Below, in pieces: positions 33,535-42,831 of a stretch of DNA of 52,515 nucleotides. Under the pieces are notes generated by a model. That model was not told where the DNA came from and ran no database searches. It saw only the letters and a program-made list of their open reading frames with translations. A program made the translations under genes and the position numbers. Source of the DNA: an uncultured Synergistales bacterium (GTDB taxonomy: Bacteria; Synergistota; Synergistia; Synergistales; Aminobacteriaceae); NCBI GenBank assembly GCA_905235735.1, contig CAJOMU010000002.1, positions 76,482-128,996 on the forward strand, given 5' to 3'. Position 1 is the first letter of the stretch, and the number at the start of each line of letters is the position of its first letter.

Positions 33535-34640
33535 TGATAAATCTCGGTGTAATTGGCGCAACTGGCAGCGTAGGAAGCTCCGTGATGTCGGTGTGTGAAG
33601 CATGGCCTGATAAAATTCGAGTGAAGGCTCTTGCGGCTAATCACAAATCCGAAAAGCTGAAGGCACTTGCAGAAAAATTTTCGGTTCAGAAAGTTTATGC
33701 ATACGAAGAGACAGGTGAACATGGCCTCGAAGAAATAGCATGTGATTCTGAAATTGAACATGTTGCATTCGTCTCATCAGGTACATCTGCAATTAAGGCT
33801 TTGTGTTCAGCATTGGAGGCAGGAAAGACAGTATCACTCGCAAATAAAGAGAGCATAGTTGCAGCAGGTAAATGGGTGATGCCTCTCGTGAAACATTCTG
33901 AACAGTTGCGTCCTGTAGATAGTGAACATAATGCAATCTGGCAATGTCTGCACGGCGAAGATAAAACGTTCGTGAGGAAAATATATCTCACAGCTTCAGG
34001 AGGGCCATTCAGAAACTTCACGTATGATGAGCTTAAACGTGTTACTCCAGAGATGGCGTTGAAGCATCCAGTGTGGAACATGGGAGCAAAGATTACGATT
34101 GACAGTGCGACACTAATGAACAAGGGAATAGAACTGATTGAAGCGATGTATCTTTTCGGATTAGATTCATTACAGGTTGACGCATTAATATCACCTGGAT
34201 CATTCGTTCATGGACTTGTTGAGTTTGAAGACGGGAGCGTTAAGATGTTAGCGGCTGAACCTGACATGAAACTTCCAGCGGCATCATGTTTGTTCTGGCC
34301 TGAAAGATTTTTCCCGTGTGAATCGTTTAAGAGACCTGCATACGATGTTCATGATGTGAGGTTTGAATTGCCCGACACGAATCGCTTCCCTTCATTGAGG
34401 ATTGCACGTGAAGTTATGCGTATGAAGGGTGCGTATCCTGCTGTGCTTGTTGGTGCAGATGAGGCAGCTGTTGATTCATTCCTGAAGGGTAAGATTGCGT
34501 TCACGGATATTCCTTCGGTTATTGAGGAGACATTGAGCGCATATAAAGGCGATGAGCTTCATGGGATTGATGATGCGATTGAATGCATTGATGAATCGAG
34601 ACGAGAAGCAAAGAGAATTTCAGAACGATTCATGAGATGA
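33534..34640 (+). CDS. dxr: 1-deoxy-D-xylulose-5-phosphate reductoisomerase
   Basis: DXR makes 2-C-methylerythritol-4-P, the committed step of the MEP isoprenoid pathway, and thus feeds UppS. NADPH-binding GATGSVGSSVM is at the N-terminus. LANKESIVAAG, PVDSEHNAIWQCL with metal-binding Asp and Glu, TASGGPF and HPVWNMGAKITIDSATLMNKG follow. The 368-aa length is normal. In many genomes the site-2 protease gene rseP follows; here a strong terminator follows instead. Confidence 0.97.
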   Translation: MINLGVIGATGSVGSSVMSVCEAWPDKIRVKALAANHKSEKLKALAEKFSVQKVYAYEETGEHGLEEIACDSEIEHVAFVSSGTSAIKALCSALEAGKTVSLANKESIVAAGKWVMPLVKHSEQLRPVDSEHNAIWQCLHGEDKTFVRKIYLTASGGPFRNFTYDELKRVTPEMALKHPVWNMGAKITIDSATLMNKGIELIEAMYLFGLDSLQVDALISPGSFVHGLVEFEDGSVKMLAAEPDMKLPAASCLFWPERFFPCESFKRPAYDVHDVRFELPDTNRFPSLRIAREVMRMKGAYPAVLVGADEAAVDSFLKGKIAFTDIPSVIEETLSAYKGDELHGIDDAIECIDESRREAKRISERFMR

Positions 34641-34643
34641 AAG

Positions 34644-34690
34644 AATCCCTCTCAGCATTAAATGTGTTGGGAGGGATTTTGATTCTTTAT
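34644..34690 (+). terminator. Strong terminator after dxr
   Basis: A 14-bp stem (34644-34657 with 34665-34678, including two G-U pairs) around a seven-base loop is followed by a T-rich tail. It ends the long rpiB-upp to dxr unit. Confidence 0.88.
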
Positions 34691-34691
34691 T

Positions 34692-36644
34692 CTATTTTGC
34701 GAGCATTTGGTTCAATCTTTCCGCCTCTGTTACATATTCCTTCATGCCTGATGCTTTGGCTCGCATTAACAGCAAATCAATCTTACTCTTCGCATTCAAT
34801 ACTGACGGATGAGCGCTTCCTGCCTTCTTGTTAATCAGCTTTACACTTTCTCCAGCCATATCTGCAAGAAGACTCATCAACTGTGCATTCACATCTTTAT
34901 CTGAATCCATTCCGATTGAAAGTATCTGAGGCACAAAACCTAACGTTGCTGATGTAAACCAGCTCGCATTAAATCCCTTGCTGCTCGTGTAACCCTTCAT
35001 TGAAGGCGAATTAATCTTGTTGGTCAGATATGCTATTACCAGATTTCTTGACGGATCAATTATTACGAGCGTTCCTGTCCAGCCCTGATGACCAATCGCA
35101 TATGAAGGTGATTGCGTGCCGAAATGCCATACTCGCTGGTCTTCTGCTTCACGATACCAGCCTATTCCCCAGTTCGCAGACGTATCATTCTGAGGTGATG
35201 TGAATGTGTCGATTACGTTCCGTGAGAAGAATTTGTGATTTCCATAACCGCCATTCAACATTAAAGATGCAAGTTTAGCTATGTCTTCGGCATTCGAGAA
35301 GAGACCTGCATGGCCAGATATTCCGCCCATTGAATGAAACGCTTTCTCATCATGAACTTCACCCTGAAGCGTATACTTCCGAATTCCGCTGAATGTCAAT
35401 TGTCCTCCGCGAGTGTTGCCGTTCAACTCCGTAGCAGCAATATCATCACGCGAAAATTTATTCTTCAATGGATTATACGTTATGTGATTCAGGTTCATGG
35501 GCTTCCAGAAATTTTCACGCATGTATTCATCAAGACGCTGACCCGTTACCTTCTCAATGACAAAGCATAAGAGCATGTAATCTACATCAGAATACACAAT
35601 CCTAGTTCTTGGCCTGTACATTAACGGTGTCCTGCATATTGCATCAAGTGTCTTCGCTCTCGTCAATTCACTTCCGTCATTCCCTGCATACAATGGATTT
35701 GAGGCTTTATCATCATGCTTTAGTGCTGAGAGGTCATAATTCTTATCGTGATAATGCACAACTGGAGGGAAACCTGCTTTATGACATAAGACATCACGAA
35801 CTGTAATTGATGATTTCCATTCTCGCATAGTAGCTGGATTAATCTTGCCGAGATATTTATAGCTGATATTGAGCATTTCCTTTGCGAATTCATCCCCAAG
35901 AATATCAACAACTCTCGTATCAATGTCTAGCTTCTCATCCGTAACCAGTTTCTGAATTGCGTAGTTCACTCCGAACATCTTGCTCACTGATGCTAAATCA
36001 TAGAGAGTATTCGTGTCTGCATTTCTGCCTTTGGTTATGTGTGTACCGTTCTGATTGTAGCTGTTCACTTTCCCCCATGCATTTGAGTACACTAATCTTC
36101 CGTTTCGGATTATAGCGAGCTGTGCACTCGTGAAACCATTAGCTATGTCTGCATTGATGATGTCGGAGATTAATGAAATCGTTTCTGGTCTTATGCCTGA
36201 ATCTTTGAGAGTACCTTCGAGGATAACGGGATAAGGGATGAACAAGCTAACTGCTTCTTTCTGGTTGTATGGTTCAATGTTCGAGACCTGAATCGTATTT
36301 ATGCCGTCAATTGCATACTCTGAAATATCAACCGCGCATGTTCCTCCGGCTTTCATTGATGATGTGTTGATTCGAGTTCCGTTGATGAACATATTGAAGT
36401 GTTTGGTCTTGTCTGAAACTTTCAGATAGACTTTGCCCTGACCATGCCAAAAGTGAAAACTAATCATACTGTTCAATGCGAGAGTATCATCAACTTTTTC
36501 GCGCCAGTCCGGGAAGTTTACGGTCTTCTGCCAGTCTGCTAATGGGAGTGAATTAATCTGCGTGATTCTCTGAGCTGAGAATGAAGGTGTGCATAATGCG
36601 AGGAGGATTAGAAGAATTATTGCTGAACGTCTTAATGATGACAT
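34692..36644 (-). CDS. Serine beta-lactamase-like hydrolase / PBP4B-like (class C fold), exported
   Basis: The 650-aa protein has a signal peptide (cleavage near residue 24, PSFSA). A beta-rich region of about 25-145 follows. The penicillin-binding fold has nucleophile Ser219 and Lys222 in ASVSK, a YSDVDY motif for the tyrosine triad, and HQGWTGT near the end. This resembles E. coli YfeW (PBP4B) and related esterase-like proteins. It may trim peptidoglycan peptides; true beta-lactamase activity is not implied. A C-terminal helical tail of about 90 residues is extra. It converges on dxr. Confidence 0.85.
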   Translation of the reverse strand: MSSLRRSAIILLILLALCTPSFSAQRITQINSLPLADWQKTVNFPDWREKVDDTLALNSMISFHFWHGQGKVYLKVSDKTKHFNMFINGTRINTSSMKAGGTCAVDISEYAIDGINTIQVSNIEPYNQKEAVSLFIPYPVILEGTLKDSGIRPETISLISDIINADIANGFTSAQLAIIRNGRLVYSNAWGKVNSYNQNGTHITKGRNADTNTLYDLASVSKMFGVNYAIQKLVTDEKLDIDTRVVDILGDEFAKEMLNISYKYLGKINPATMREWKSSITVRDVLCHKAGFPPVVHYHDKNYDLSALKHDDKASNPLYAGNDGSELTRAKTLDAICRTPLMYRPRTRIVYSDVDYMLLCFVIEKVTGQRLDEYMRENFWKPMNLNHITYNPLKNKFSRDDIAATELNGNTRGGQLTFSGIRKYTLQGEVHDEKAFHSMGGISGHAGLFSNAEDIAKLASLMLNGGYGNHKFFSRNVIDTFTSPQNDTSANWGIGWYREAEDQRVWHFGTQSPSYAIGHQGWTGTLVIIDPSRNLVIAYLTNKINSPSMKGYTSSKGFNASWFTSATLGFVPQILSIGMDSDKDVNAQLMSLLADMAGESVKLINKKAGSAHPSVLNAKSKIDLLLMRAKASGMKEYVTEAERLNQMLAK

Positions 36645-36686
36645 AAAAATATCATTGCTCCTGTAAAATTATTTTTGGGGATTATA

Positions 36687-38261
36687 TCACCCCTTCAGCA
36701 AAATCTTCGCATGTTCCCTCGCCTCTGACATATCGGGTGAACCCGATAACATTCTCGCAATCTCCTTCACCCTTTCTTCTCCGTCTATCTCCTTCATGAA
36801 TGATTCACCTTCGCATCTCTGAATCAGTATATGCGAATCTCCCAATGCCGCAATAGATGCCTCATGTGTAACCAGAATCACCTGACACTTTCGCGATAAC
36901 TTCTTCAATTGCATTCCTGACAGAACCGCCGCCTTCCCTCCTAATCCTGCTTCAACCTCATCAAACACTATCGTGGGAGGAAGCCATTCATCGGGAAGCG
37001 ACAACTGCAATGCAAGAAGTAATCTGCTTAGTTCTCCTCCTGATGCTATCTTCTCAACACGTCCTACACGTGAGCCGTCCTGCAAATAGAATTCTGCCTC
37101 ATCTGCTCCGTTTACACCCAACTTCTGCAATCCTTCAAGTCTTATCCCGAATGTTATTCCCTCCATCGCAAGCTCATTCAAAATCTCATTCACTCTATGC
37201 GTCAATCTCTCTGAGGCTTCCGTCCTCTCACGACGAATTTCCATTGCAATCGTGTTAGCCTTCTTGCGTTCATCAAGTGAACGTGCTGATAACTCTTCAA
37301 GCTCTGAATAACTCCTCTCTAACCATTCAAGGCTCTCGTATATTTCATCGCAATAATTCATCAGTTCATTCTCATCGGGAATATTGCATATGCGTTTCAG
37401 CTTCCTCAATGCTCCAAGCCTGACCTCCGTATCCTCTCTGAGCTTTTCATCATCCTCTGAGGGAATCATGTTCTTATTCCTCACTGAATCTATCAGCGTC
37501 TCTATTGCTGTTTCACACTCACGAATCGAATCGTCATTCATGAACGCATAAAGTTCATCGAAACATGAACGCACATTCTCAAGCAGGCCATGTTCAGATA
37601 GTCCGCCCGTCAACGAATCAAGGCTGTTCTTCGCACGTTCACGCATTGAAATCTTATGTGTCAGGTCTGATAGTTGATTCTCAAGACGCATTTCGAGTCC
37701 TGGTTCGGGCTTTGCAGTCTTCAGGAGTGAAAATATCTCTCTCGCATTCGCATACTTCTTCTCTATCTCTGAACGTCTCTTCTTCAATGCCCGCAGTTCA
37801 CGTGAACTTATTCTTGCCTTCTCGTATATCTCATGAAACGAATCAAATACTTCCGTCCTGATTCTCATGGGCAGACACGCATCAAGCATTGCAAGCTGAC
37901 GGTCAGGTTCAAGGAGTTCAATCTGTGCAAACTGGCTCTGAATTCTCACGAGTGAATTCACGATTGCTGCACATTCATTCAAACCTGCGTTCAGTCCGTC
38001 AATTTTTGCTCTCGAACGTCCAGTGTTCAGAATCTCGCGCATTATCGTCCTCTCACTGAATTTCGCCTCTACTGTCCCGCGTTCCTCTCCTGCACGTATG
38101 AACTTCAAGCCTCCTCTGCTGCCCGTGAGCAATTCAAGTGCACGTACAACACTCGACTTGCCTGCACCACTCTCACCTGTTATTACGTTGAGGCCATGCG
38201 TAAATTTCAGTTCAGCTTCACGAATACCTCCGATATTTTTGATCTTCAAGCTCTCAATCAA
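36687..38261 (-). CDS. recN: DNA repair protein RecN
   Basis: This SMC-like ATPase acts in double-strand break repair. Walker A is GESGAGKSS at 29-37, and an N-terminal IKNIGGIREAEL strand precedes it. The middle is a long coiled coil. The C-terminal half has the signature IASGGELSRLLLALQL, Walker B TIVFDEVEAGLGG, and VILVTHEASIAALGD. At 524 aa it is slightly shorter than the usual 550. The start is TTG 38261 behind GAAGGG, overlapping nadK by 8 bases. Confidence 0.95.
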   Translation of the reverse strand: MIESLKIKNIGGIREAELKFTHGLNVITGESGAGKSSVVRALELLTGSRGGLKFIRAGEERGTVEAKFSERTIMREILNTGRSRAKIDGLNAGLNECAAIVNSLVRIQSQFAQIELLEPDRQLAMLDACLPMRIRTEVFDSFHEIYEKARISSRELRALKKRRSEIEKKYANAREIFSLLKTAKPEPGLEMRLENQLSDLTHKISMRERAKNSLDSLTGGLSEHGLLENVRSCFDELYAFMNDDSIRECETAIETLIDSVRNKNMIPSEDDEKLREDTEVRLGALRKLKRICNIPDENELMNYCDEIYESLEWLERSYSELEELSARSLDERKKANTIAMEIRRERTEASERLTHRVNEILNELAMEGITFGIRLEGLQKLGVNGADEAEFYLQDGSRVGRVEKIASGGELSRLLLALQLSLPDEWLPPTIVFDEVEAGLGGKAAVLSGMQLKKLSRKCQVILVTHEASIAALGDSHILIQRCEGESFMKEIDGEERVKEIARMLSGSPDMSEAREHAKILLKG

Positions 38262-39126
38262 TTTTGAAGCCCTTCAGCAATCCCCAGCCAAGTTTCTCGC
38301 GAACTATATCGAGAAAATGCTTGCCTGGTAAATTCACCGTTCGTATCTTCTTCGTTCTCGATAATTTAATCTCTATCCTGTCATTCGGAAACACTTCGTA
38401 TGCAAGCTGACCGTCCTGCGTTAAAATCAAATCTCGTGATACTCCTCTGGGAATTAATGTCATCGTGTCATCATCAGATGCCATTAGCGGACGTGAATAC
38501 AATGTATGTGCGCATAACGGAGCAAGTAACATCGCATTCATGTGAGGCGGGATTATCGGGCCTCCTGCGGATAAAGCATATGCAGTTGAACCCGTCGGTG
38601 TTGAAACTATAACTCCGTCAGCAGGCAGTACACAGAAAAATTTATCGTTGAACTGAATCTCTACCTGCAATAATCTCGCTATCGCATTGCTGGATAGAAC
38701 TATATCGTTGAGTGCATACATCTTGTGCGAAGTTGATTCATCATGCAGAAGTGTGCAGTTCAATACGCGGCGTTCAAGGACTTCAAAGTTATCATTCAGT
38801 ATGTTATCCAAATCATGCTCTGCGTCTTCAGGTCTGCTTGATGCAAGGAAGCCAAGATGACCGAGATTTATCCCGTGAAGTATTATGTCCGTCCCCATGA
38901 CGTAACGTGCTGCACGTAAGAATGTTCCGTCCCCGCCGACTACTATTGCGAGTTTTACTGTATGAAGCCATTGCTCATTATCAAAGCCTGCGGTTGTGAG
39001 TGCACTTGCTTCCTGATGAGGCAGCATGAACGGACAGTTATTATCATTTCCCCACTGCAATAACCTTCTGGCCATGTTGACAGCTTCAGGTTTGCGGAGG
39101 TTCACTATCATTCCCAAATTTTTCAT
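38254..39126 (-). CDS. nadK: NAD kinase
   Basis: This 290-aa enzyme phosphorylates NAD to NADP. The key VGGDGTFLRAAR motif (GGDGT 64-68) and HGINLGHLGFL are present. PTGSTAYALSAGGPII is also there; it forms the NAD site. nadK followed by recN is a widespread pair. An AGGAG is about 13 bases upstream of ATG 39126. Confidence 0.95.
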   Translation of the reverse strand: MKNLGMIVNLRKPEAVNMARRLLQWGNDNNCPFMLPHQEASALTTAGFDNEQWLHTVKLAIVVGGDGTFLRAARYVMGTDIILHGINLGHLGFLASSRPEDAEHDLDNILNDNFEVLERRVLNCTLLHDESTSHKMYALNDIVLSSNAIARLLQVEIQFNDKFFCVLPADGVIVSTPTGSTAYALSAGGPIIPPHMNAMLLAPLCAHTLYSRPLMASDDDTMTLIPRGVSRDLILTQDGQLAYEVFPNDRIEIKLSRTKKIRTVNLPGKHFLDIVREKLGWGLLKGFKID

Positions 39127-39155
39127 TCTGTGATTGATTGCTCCTGTGCTTCGTA

Positions 39156-39677
39156 TTATATCTCAAACTCTTTGTACAACATGCTCGCCTGAATTCCTTT
39201 GTTGTTCTGATACTTCCCGTTCACATAACGCTCGTAGGGTTTCGTTATCGTGTGATAGTATATCTGTGCGATCTGAACTCCTGCGTAAATTCTCACAGGC
39301 TGAACGCAGAATAATTCAAGTGTCCAGTAACCCGCAAAACCAACATCACCGAATCCTGCCGTAACATGAATACATATTCCTAGTCTGCCGATTGAAGAGC
39401 GACCTTCGAGCATGGGGATATAACCTTCAGTTTTAGTGTATTCGTTAGTGCGGCCAAGATATAATTTTCCAGGCATGAGCATGAATCCTTCTGAGGGAAT
39501 AATAATTTTTTCTGTTGGATTATCTTTACGCATGTCGAGTGATTCATGAGTGTAGACTAGAAGTTCATTGTGCAAAGATAAGTTATAGCTATTAGGATTA
39601 AGTCTTTGTTCATCAAACGGTTCTATTATGATTTCATGGCCGATATGATTTTTTATCTCAAGCCCAGAAAGAATCAT
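39156..39677 (-). CDS. dcd: dCTP deaminase
   Basis: The 173-aa trimeric enzyme deaminates dCTP to dUTP. Motifs are LNPNSYNLSLH near the start, LEGRSSIGRLG with the catalytic glutamate just before the arginine, and HVTAGFGDVGFAGYWTLEL. Some relatives also hydrolyse dUTP to dUMP; I cannot tell which type this is. It would supply dUMP for ThyX encoded in this window. GGAGAG precedes ATG 39677 and the gene is divergent from the YhaM-like gene. Confidence 0.93.
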   Translation of the reverse strand: MILSGLEIKNHIGHEIIIEPFDEQRLNPNSYNLSLHNELLVYTHESLDMRKDNPTEKIIIPSEGFMLMPGKLYLGRTNEYTKTEGYIPMLEGRSSIGRLGICIHVTAGFGDVGFAGYWTLELFCVQPVRIYAGVQIAQIYYHTITKPYERYVNGKYQNNKGIQASMLYKEFEI

Positions 39678-39712
39678 TTTAGTATCTCTCCTTTAATTAA
39701 GAAAAAATGCAC

Positions 39713-39721
39713 TGATATAAT
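39713..39721 (+). promoter_or_regulatory. Extended -10 promoter for the YhaM-to-division run
   Basis: TGATATAAT is a TGn extended -10 with consensus hexamer at 39716-39721; TTAATT at 39693-39698 is a weak -35. It implies a leader of about 42 bases before ATG 39771. The sequence on the opposite strand is also AT-rich and could serve dcd. Confidence 0.5.
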
Positions 39722-39770
39722 ATACGAAATTTTTGATTTAGAACATGAAAGGCTAAACTTAAATCTTCCC

Positions 39771-40787
39771 ATGAAAAATTATATTAGTATCAAGGAAGTT
39801 AAACAGCTTCCTCAAAATTCAGAGTTCAAAGTTATGGGCATAGTCTCTCGCTTTAACAGACGAAAAGACAGAAACAATAATCCATTCTGGGAATTAACTC
39901 TCTCTGATACTACTGGAGACCTCGACGGTAAAGTCTGGCCTCTTTCAATCTGGTGGAACACTCAGGGCGGAGAAAAATTTCCAATTGACCCCGATAACTG
40001 CGGTTTAAAGTTTGAAGGTTCATCTGTAGCTGTATACGGCCTCATAGGAGAATTCAGAGAGCAGCTGCAATACAGTTTTGACAGCGTATATTACCTCGAT
40101 CAGAAAGAATTCCCCCCTCAGACTTTCACTCGATGTTCTCCTATTTCTTATGAGTTCCTCGAAGCATCTTTCAGGAATCATATTGCATCGATTAAGTATA
40201 AGCCACTTCAGGACTTCGTTAATGCTCTCTTCTTCAAACATGGAATCTGGGAAAAATTTCATGTTTGGCCCGCTGCTGTCTCAATTCATCACGCATACAC
40301 GCACGGACTTCTTGAACATTCAGTTTCAGTTGCAGATGGTGCAGTTGGATTATCAAAGCATTATTCCAGCTTCGGAATTCCCGTTAATATGGATCTCGTT
40401 ATCGCTGGTTCTCTCCTTCATGATATAGGCAAGACTGAAGCGTATTCAATGTTCCCTTCGTCATCATTCCGCATTGCTGGTAATGTTATCGAACATATTT
40501 CGCTCGGATACTACATGTTCATGCATTGCGCTGAACTTGAGAAACTTGAAGACGATATTACAATGGCACTGGCACATATAATCCTCAGTCATCACGGAAA
40601 AAGAGAATACGGCTCTCCCGTTCTGCCTGCAATACCTGAAGCTATGATCGTTAGTACATCTGATGATATTGATTTCAAGTTAAACTACTGGAAACTTCAG
40701 ACCGATTCGCTTGCTCCTAATTCGGAAGTTACAGATTATCTTTCGATGATGGATCGCAAATTATGGAAGGGAATTGATCCCAGATGA
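39771..40787 (+). CDS. yhaM: YhaM-like 3'-5' exoribonuclease (OB-fold plus HD domain)
   Basis: About 338 aa. Residues 1-110 form an OB-fold nucleic acid-binding region (FKVMGIVSRFNRRKDRNNNPFWELTLSD). The HD domain has AYTHGLLEHSVSVA, LLHDIGKTEAY, and AHIILSHHGKREYGSP, giving the metal-binding His/Asp set. YhaM degrades RNA and single-stranded DNA from the 3' end. I start at ATG 39771 because MKNYISIKEVKQLP fits known N-termini and follows the promoter. The frame stays open to 39606, inside dcd. No good SD lies in front of it. Confidence 0.88.
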   Translation: MKNYISIKEVKQLPQNSEFKVMGIVSRFNRRKDRNNNPFWELTLSDTTGDLDGKVWPLSIWWNTQGGEKFPIDPDNCGLKFEGSSVAVYGLIGEFREQLQYSFDSVYYLDQKEFPPQTFTRCSPISYEFLEASFRNHIASIKYKPLQDFVNALFFKHGIWEKFHVWPAAVSIHHAYTHGLLEHSVSVADGAVGLSKHYSSFGIPVNMDLVIAGSLLHDIGKTEAYSMFPSSSFRIAGNVIEHISLGYYMFMHCAELEKLEDDITMALAHIILSHHGKREYGSPVLPAIPEAMIVSTSDDIDFKLNYWKLQTDSLAPNSEVTDYLSMMDRKLWKGIDPR

Positions 40788-41704
40788 GTTATACCCTCAA
40801 ACTCACGCAGGATCATGATGACCGAAGATTAGACAGAACATTACGATCACTCTGGAAGAATGTAACTCTCGGTGAAATCATGAAAGCTATCAGGAAGGGT
40901 GAAGTCCGTGTGAATTCAAAGAGAGTTCGTGAACCTGGCACTCATATTCACACTGGTGATGAGCTTGCTGTTCCCTGGACACTGAATGACGAATCGAATC
41001 GCGTGAAGAAATTTCATGCTTCATGGGGGAAAATTAAAGTCATATATCACGGAAGCAATGTTATGATTCTCAACAAGCCTTCAGGAATTCTCGTTCAGCC
41101 TGACGAACCCAACGGTGATAGCGTAATCTCTCGCGTATGGGCAATGACAGGTTCAACAACTCCTGCCGCAGTTCACAGATTAGACCGCAATACTACAGGT
41201 GTACTTGCAGTTGCTCTTCATGGTGATGCATTGCGTGCACTCGAAGAATTGTTCAAGAACAGGCGTGTGAAAAAATTCTACCTGGCCATTGTCGTCGGAA
41301 AAGCTGAAGATGTTCTGATAGATGCTCCCTTACTGAAGGACAGTGAGAATAATCTCGTGAGTGTTTCTGATGAAGGTCAGACTGCTATCACTAAGTGTAC
41401 TTGCATTGATACGGACGGAGATTTTTCACTCGTTATGCTTGAACTCCTCACAGGCAGAACTCATCAGGCACGCGTTCACATGGCACATATACATCATCCG
41501 ATATTAGGAGACAGGAAATACGGAGACTTTCAAGCTAACAGAAAGATGAAGAACATAACACGTCCGTTATTGCATTCATACGAACTTGATTTTTATGATG
41601 ATCTCCATGAATCTCTGAATGAAATTGCAGGGAAGAAATTCTGTGCAGAACTTCCAGATGATATGAGAGAGTTCATTAACGCGAGGGGGTTTAAAGTTAC
41701 ATGA
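40784..41704 (+). CDS. RluA-family pseudouridine synthase
   Basis: This 306-aa enzyme isomerises uridines in rRNA. An N-terminal S4-like region (residues 1-75, VRVNSKRVREPGTHIHTGDEL) is followed by the catalytic domain. That domain has the catalytic Asp in AAVHRLDRNTTGVLAVA, LLTGRTHQARVHMAHI and LGDRKYG. It overlaps the previous gene by 4 bases (ATGA) and the next likewise. Target position (RluC- or RluD-like) cannot be told by eye. Confidence 0.93.
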   Translation: MSYTLKLTQDHDDRRLDRTLRSLWKNVTLGEIMKAIRKGEVRVNSKRVREPGTHIHTGDELAVPWTLNDESNRVKKFHASWGKIKVIYHGSNVMILNKPSGILVQPDEPNGDSVISRVWAMTGSTTPAAVHRLDRNTTGVLAVALHGDALRALEELFKNRRVKKFYLAIVVGKAEDVLIDAPLLKDSENNLVSVSDEGQTAITKCTCIDTDGDFSLVMLELLTGRTHQARVHMAHIHHPILGDRKYGDFQANRKMKNITRPLLHSYELDFYDDLHESLNEIAGKKFCAELPDDMREFINARGFKVT

Positions 41705-42831
41705 TTAAAATGAAGACCTTTATTATGAAAATAGCTTTTGCACTTGTGATTGCTTTTGCCTTCTATTATGCCGCTGATTACTTCTCTGTTCGTAACTGGA
41801 ACAATAACGAGTCTCTGATAGTGCGTGTGATTGAAGCCGGGCGTGAAAGCATAATCCCTCCTGAAAATGAACAGGAAGAAACTTACGAAATGCTTGAACG
41901 TCAGACAGTATTGCAGGTTCTTTCGGGAAATAAGCAGGATGAAGTTCTGAATGTCAAAACAGTCAGGCTATCAGGTGCAGGCGTTACTATTATTCCAGGC
42001 AGAAGATATTTGCTAGTGTGGGATATGTTCAGTGATGGAAGGGTTCAGTATTCAATTGCAGATGCATTCCGTGTACCTTCACTTGCGGGGATAATCATGG
42101 GAATATGCACGCTGTTCATAGCATTAACTGGAAGACGCGGATTTCTTGCACTAATCGGACTTGCAGCATCAATTGCTGTTCTGGTCTTCACTATGATTCC
42201 ATTAATCTCTCAGGGGTGGCAGCCTGTACCCTTAGCACTTGCATCTGTATTCATCATCTCAACCGTAACGATTTTATGTGTCGTTCCTTATGCGCGTTAT
42301 CGTCTTATTGCTCTTCTTGGCAGTATGGGAGGTGCATTATGCGGATTTGCTTCAGGTGCATTAATGGTTTACATCTGGCAGTTAATCGGTCTCTCTGGTG
42401 AAGGTGCTGCATTACTCGCCTCAACTCTTCCAGGTCTGAACATGAGAGGTCTTCTTCTTGCAAGTGTTCTAATCGGTTCAATCGGTGCTGTCCTCGATGT
42501 CGGAATATCTATTACGGCTTCAATGTCTGAACTCGTTGACTATGATAATAACATTCCTTTAGACAGATTACTTCTTGCTGGTCTCAATGTCGGTAGTGAG
42601 GTTCTAGGCAGTATGATTAACACTCTTATACTTGCATACATGGGAAGTTCTTTACCTATGGCTGTATTAATCTGCACTGCTGGTGTTGAAATTTCAGGTG
42701 TAATGAATGATCCGTATATTGCTCAGGAAATCGTTCAGAGTTTAGCAGGTACATTAGGCTTGCTGTTCACGATACCAGTAACGGCATTCTTCTTTGTGCT
42801 TGAAGAATCATTGAGGAGACGCAATGATTAG
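41701..42831 (+). CDS. YibE/F-family membrane protein
   Basis: The 376-aa protein has one N-terminal membrane anchor, an extracytoplasmic region to about residue 125, and then about seven hydrophobic segments. GGALCGFASGALMVYIWQL, SIGAVLDVGISITASM and NVGSEVLGSMINTLILAY are typical of the YibE/F family. Its function is unknown; a transport role has been suggested for relatives. It is translationally coupled at both ends (4-base and 8-base overlaps). Confidence 0.87.
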   Translation: MIKMKTFIMKIAFALVIAFAFYYAADYFSVRNWNNNESLIVRVIEAGRESIIPPENEQEETYEMLERQTVLQVLSGNKQDEVLNVKTVRLSGAGVTIIPGRRYLLVWDMFSDGRVQYSIADAFRVPSLAGIIMGICTLFIALTGRRGFLALIGLAASIAVLVFTMIPLISQGWQPVPLALASVFIISTVTILCVVPYARYRLIALLGSMGGALCGFASGALMVYIWQLIGLSGEGAALLASTLPGLNMRGLLLASVLIGSIGAVLDVGISITASMSELVDYDNNIPLDRLLLAGLNVGSEVLGSMINTLILAYMGSSLPMAVLICTAGVEISGVMNDPYIAQEIVQSLAGTLGLLFTIPVTAFFFVLEESLRRRND

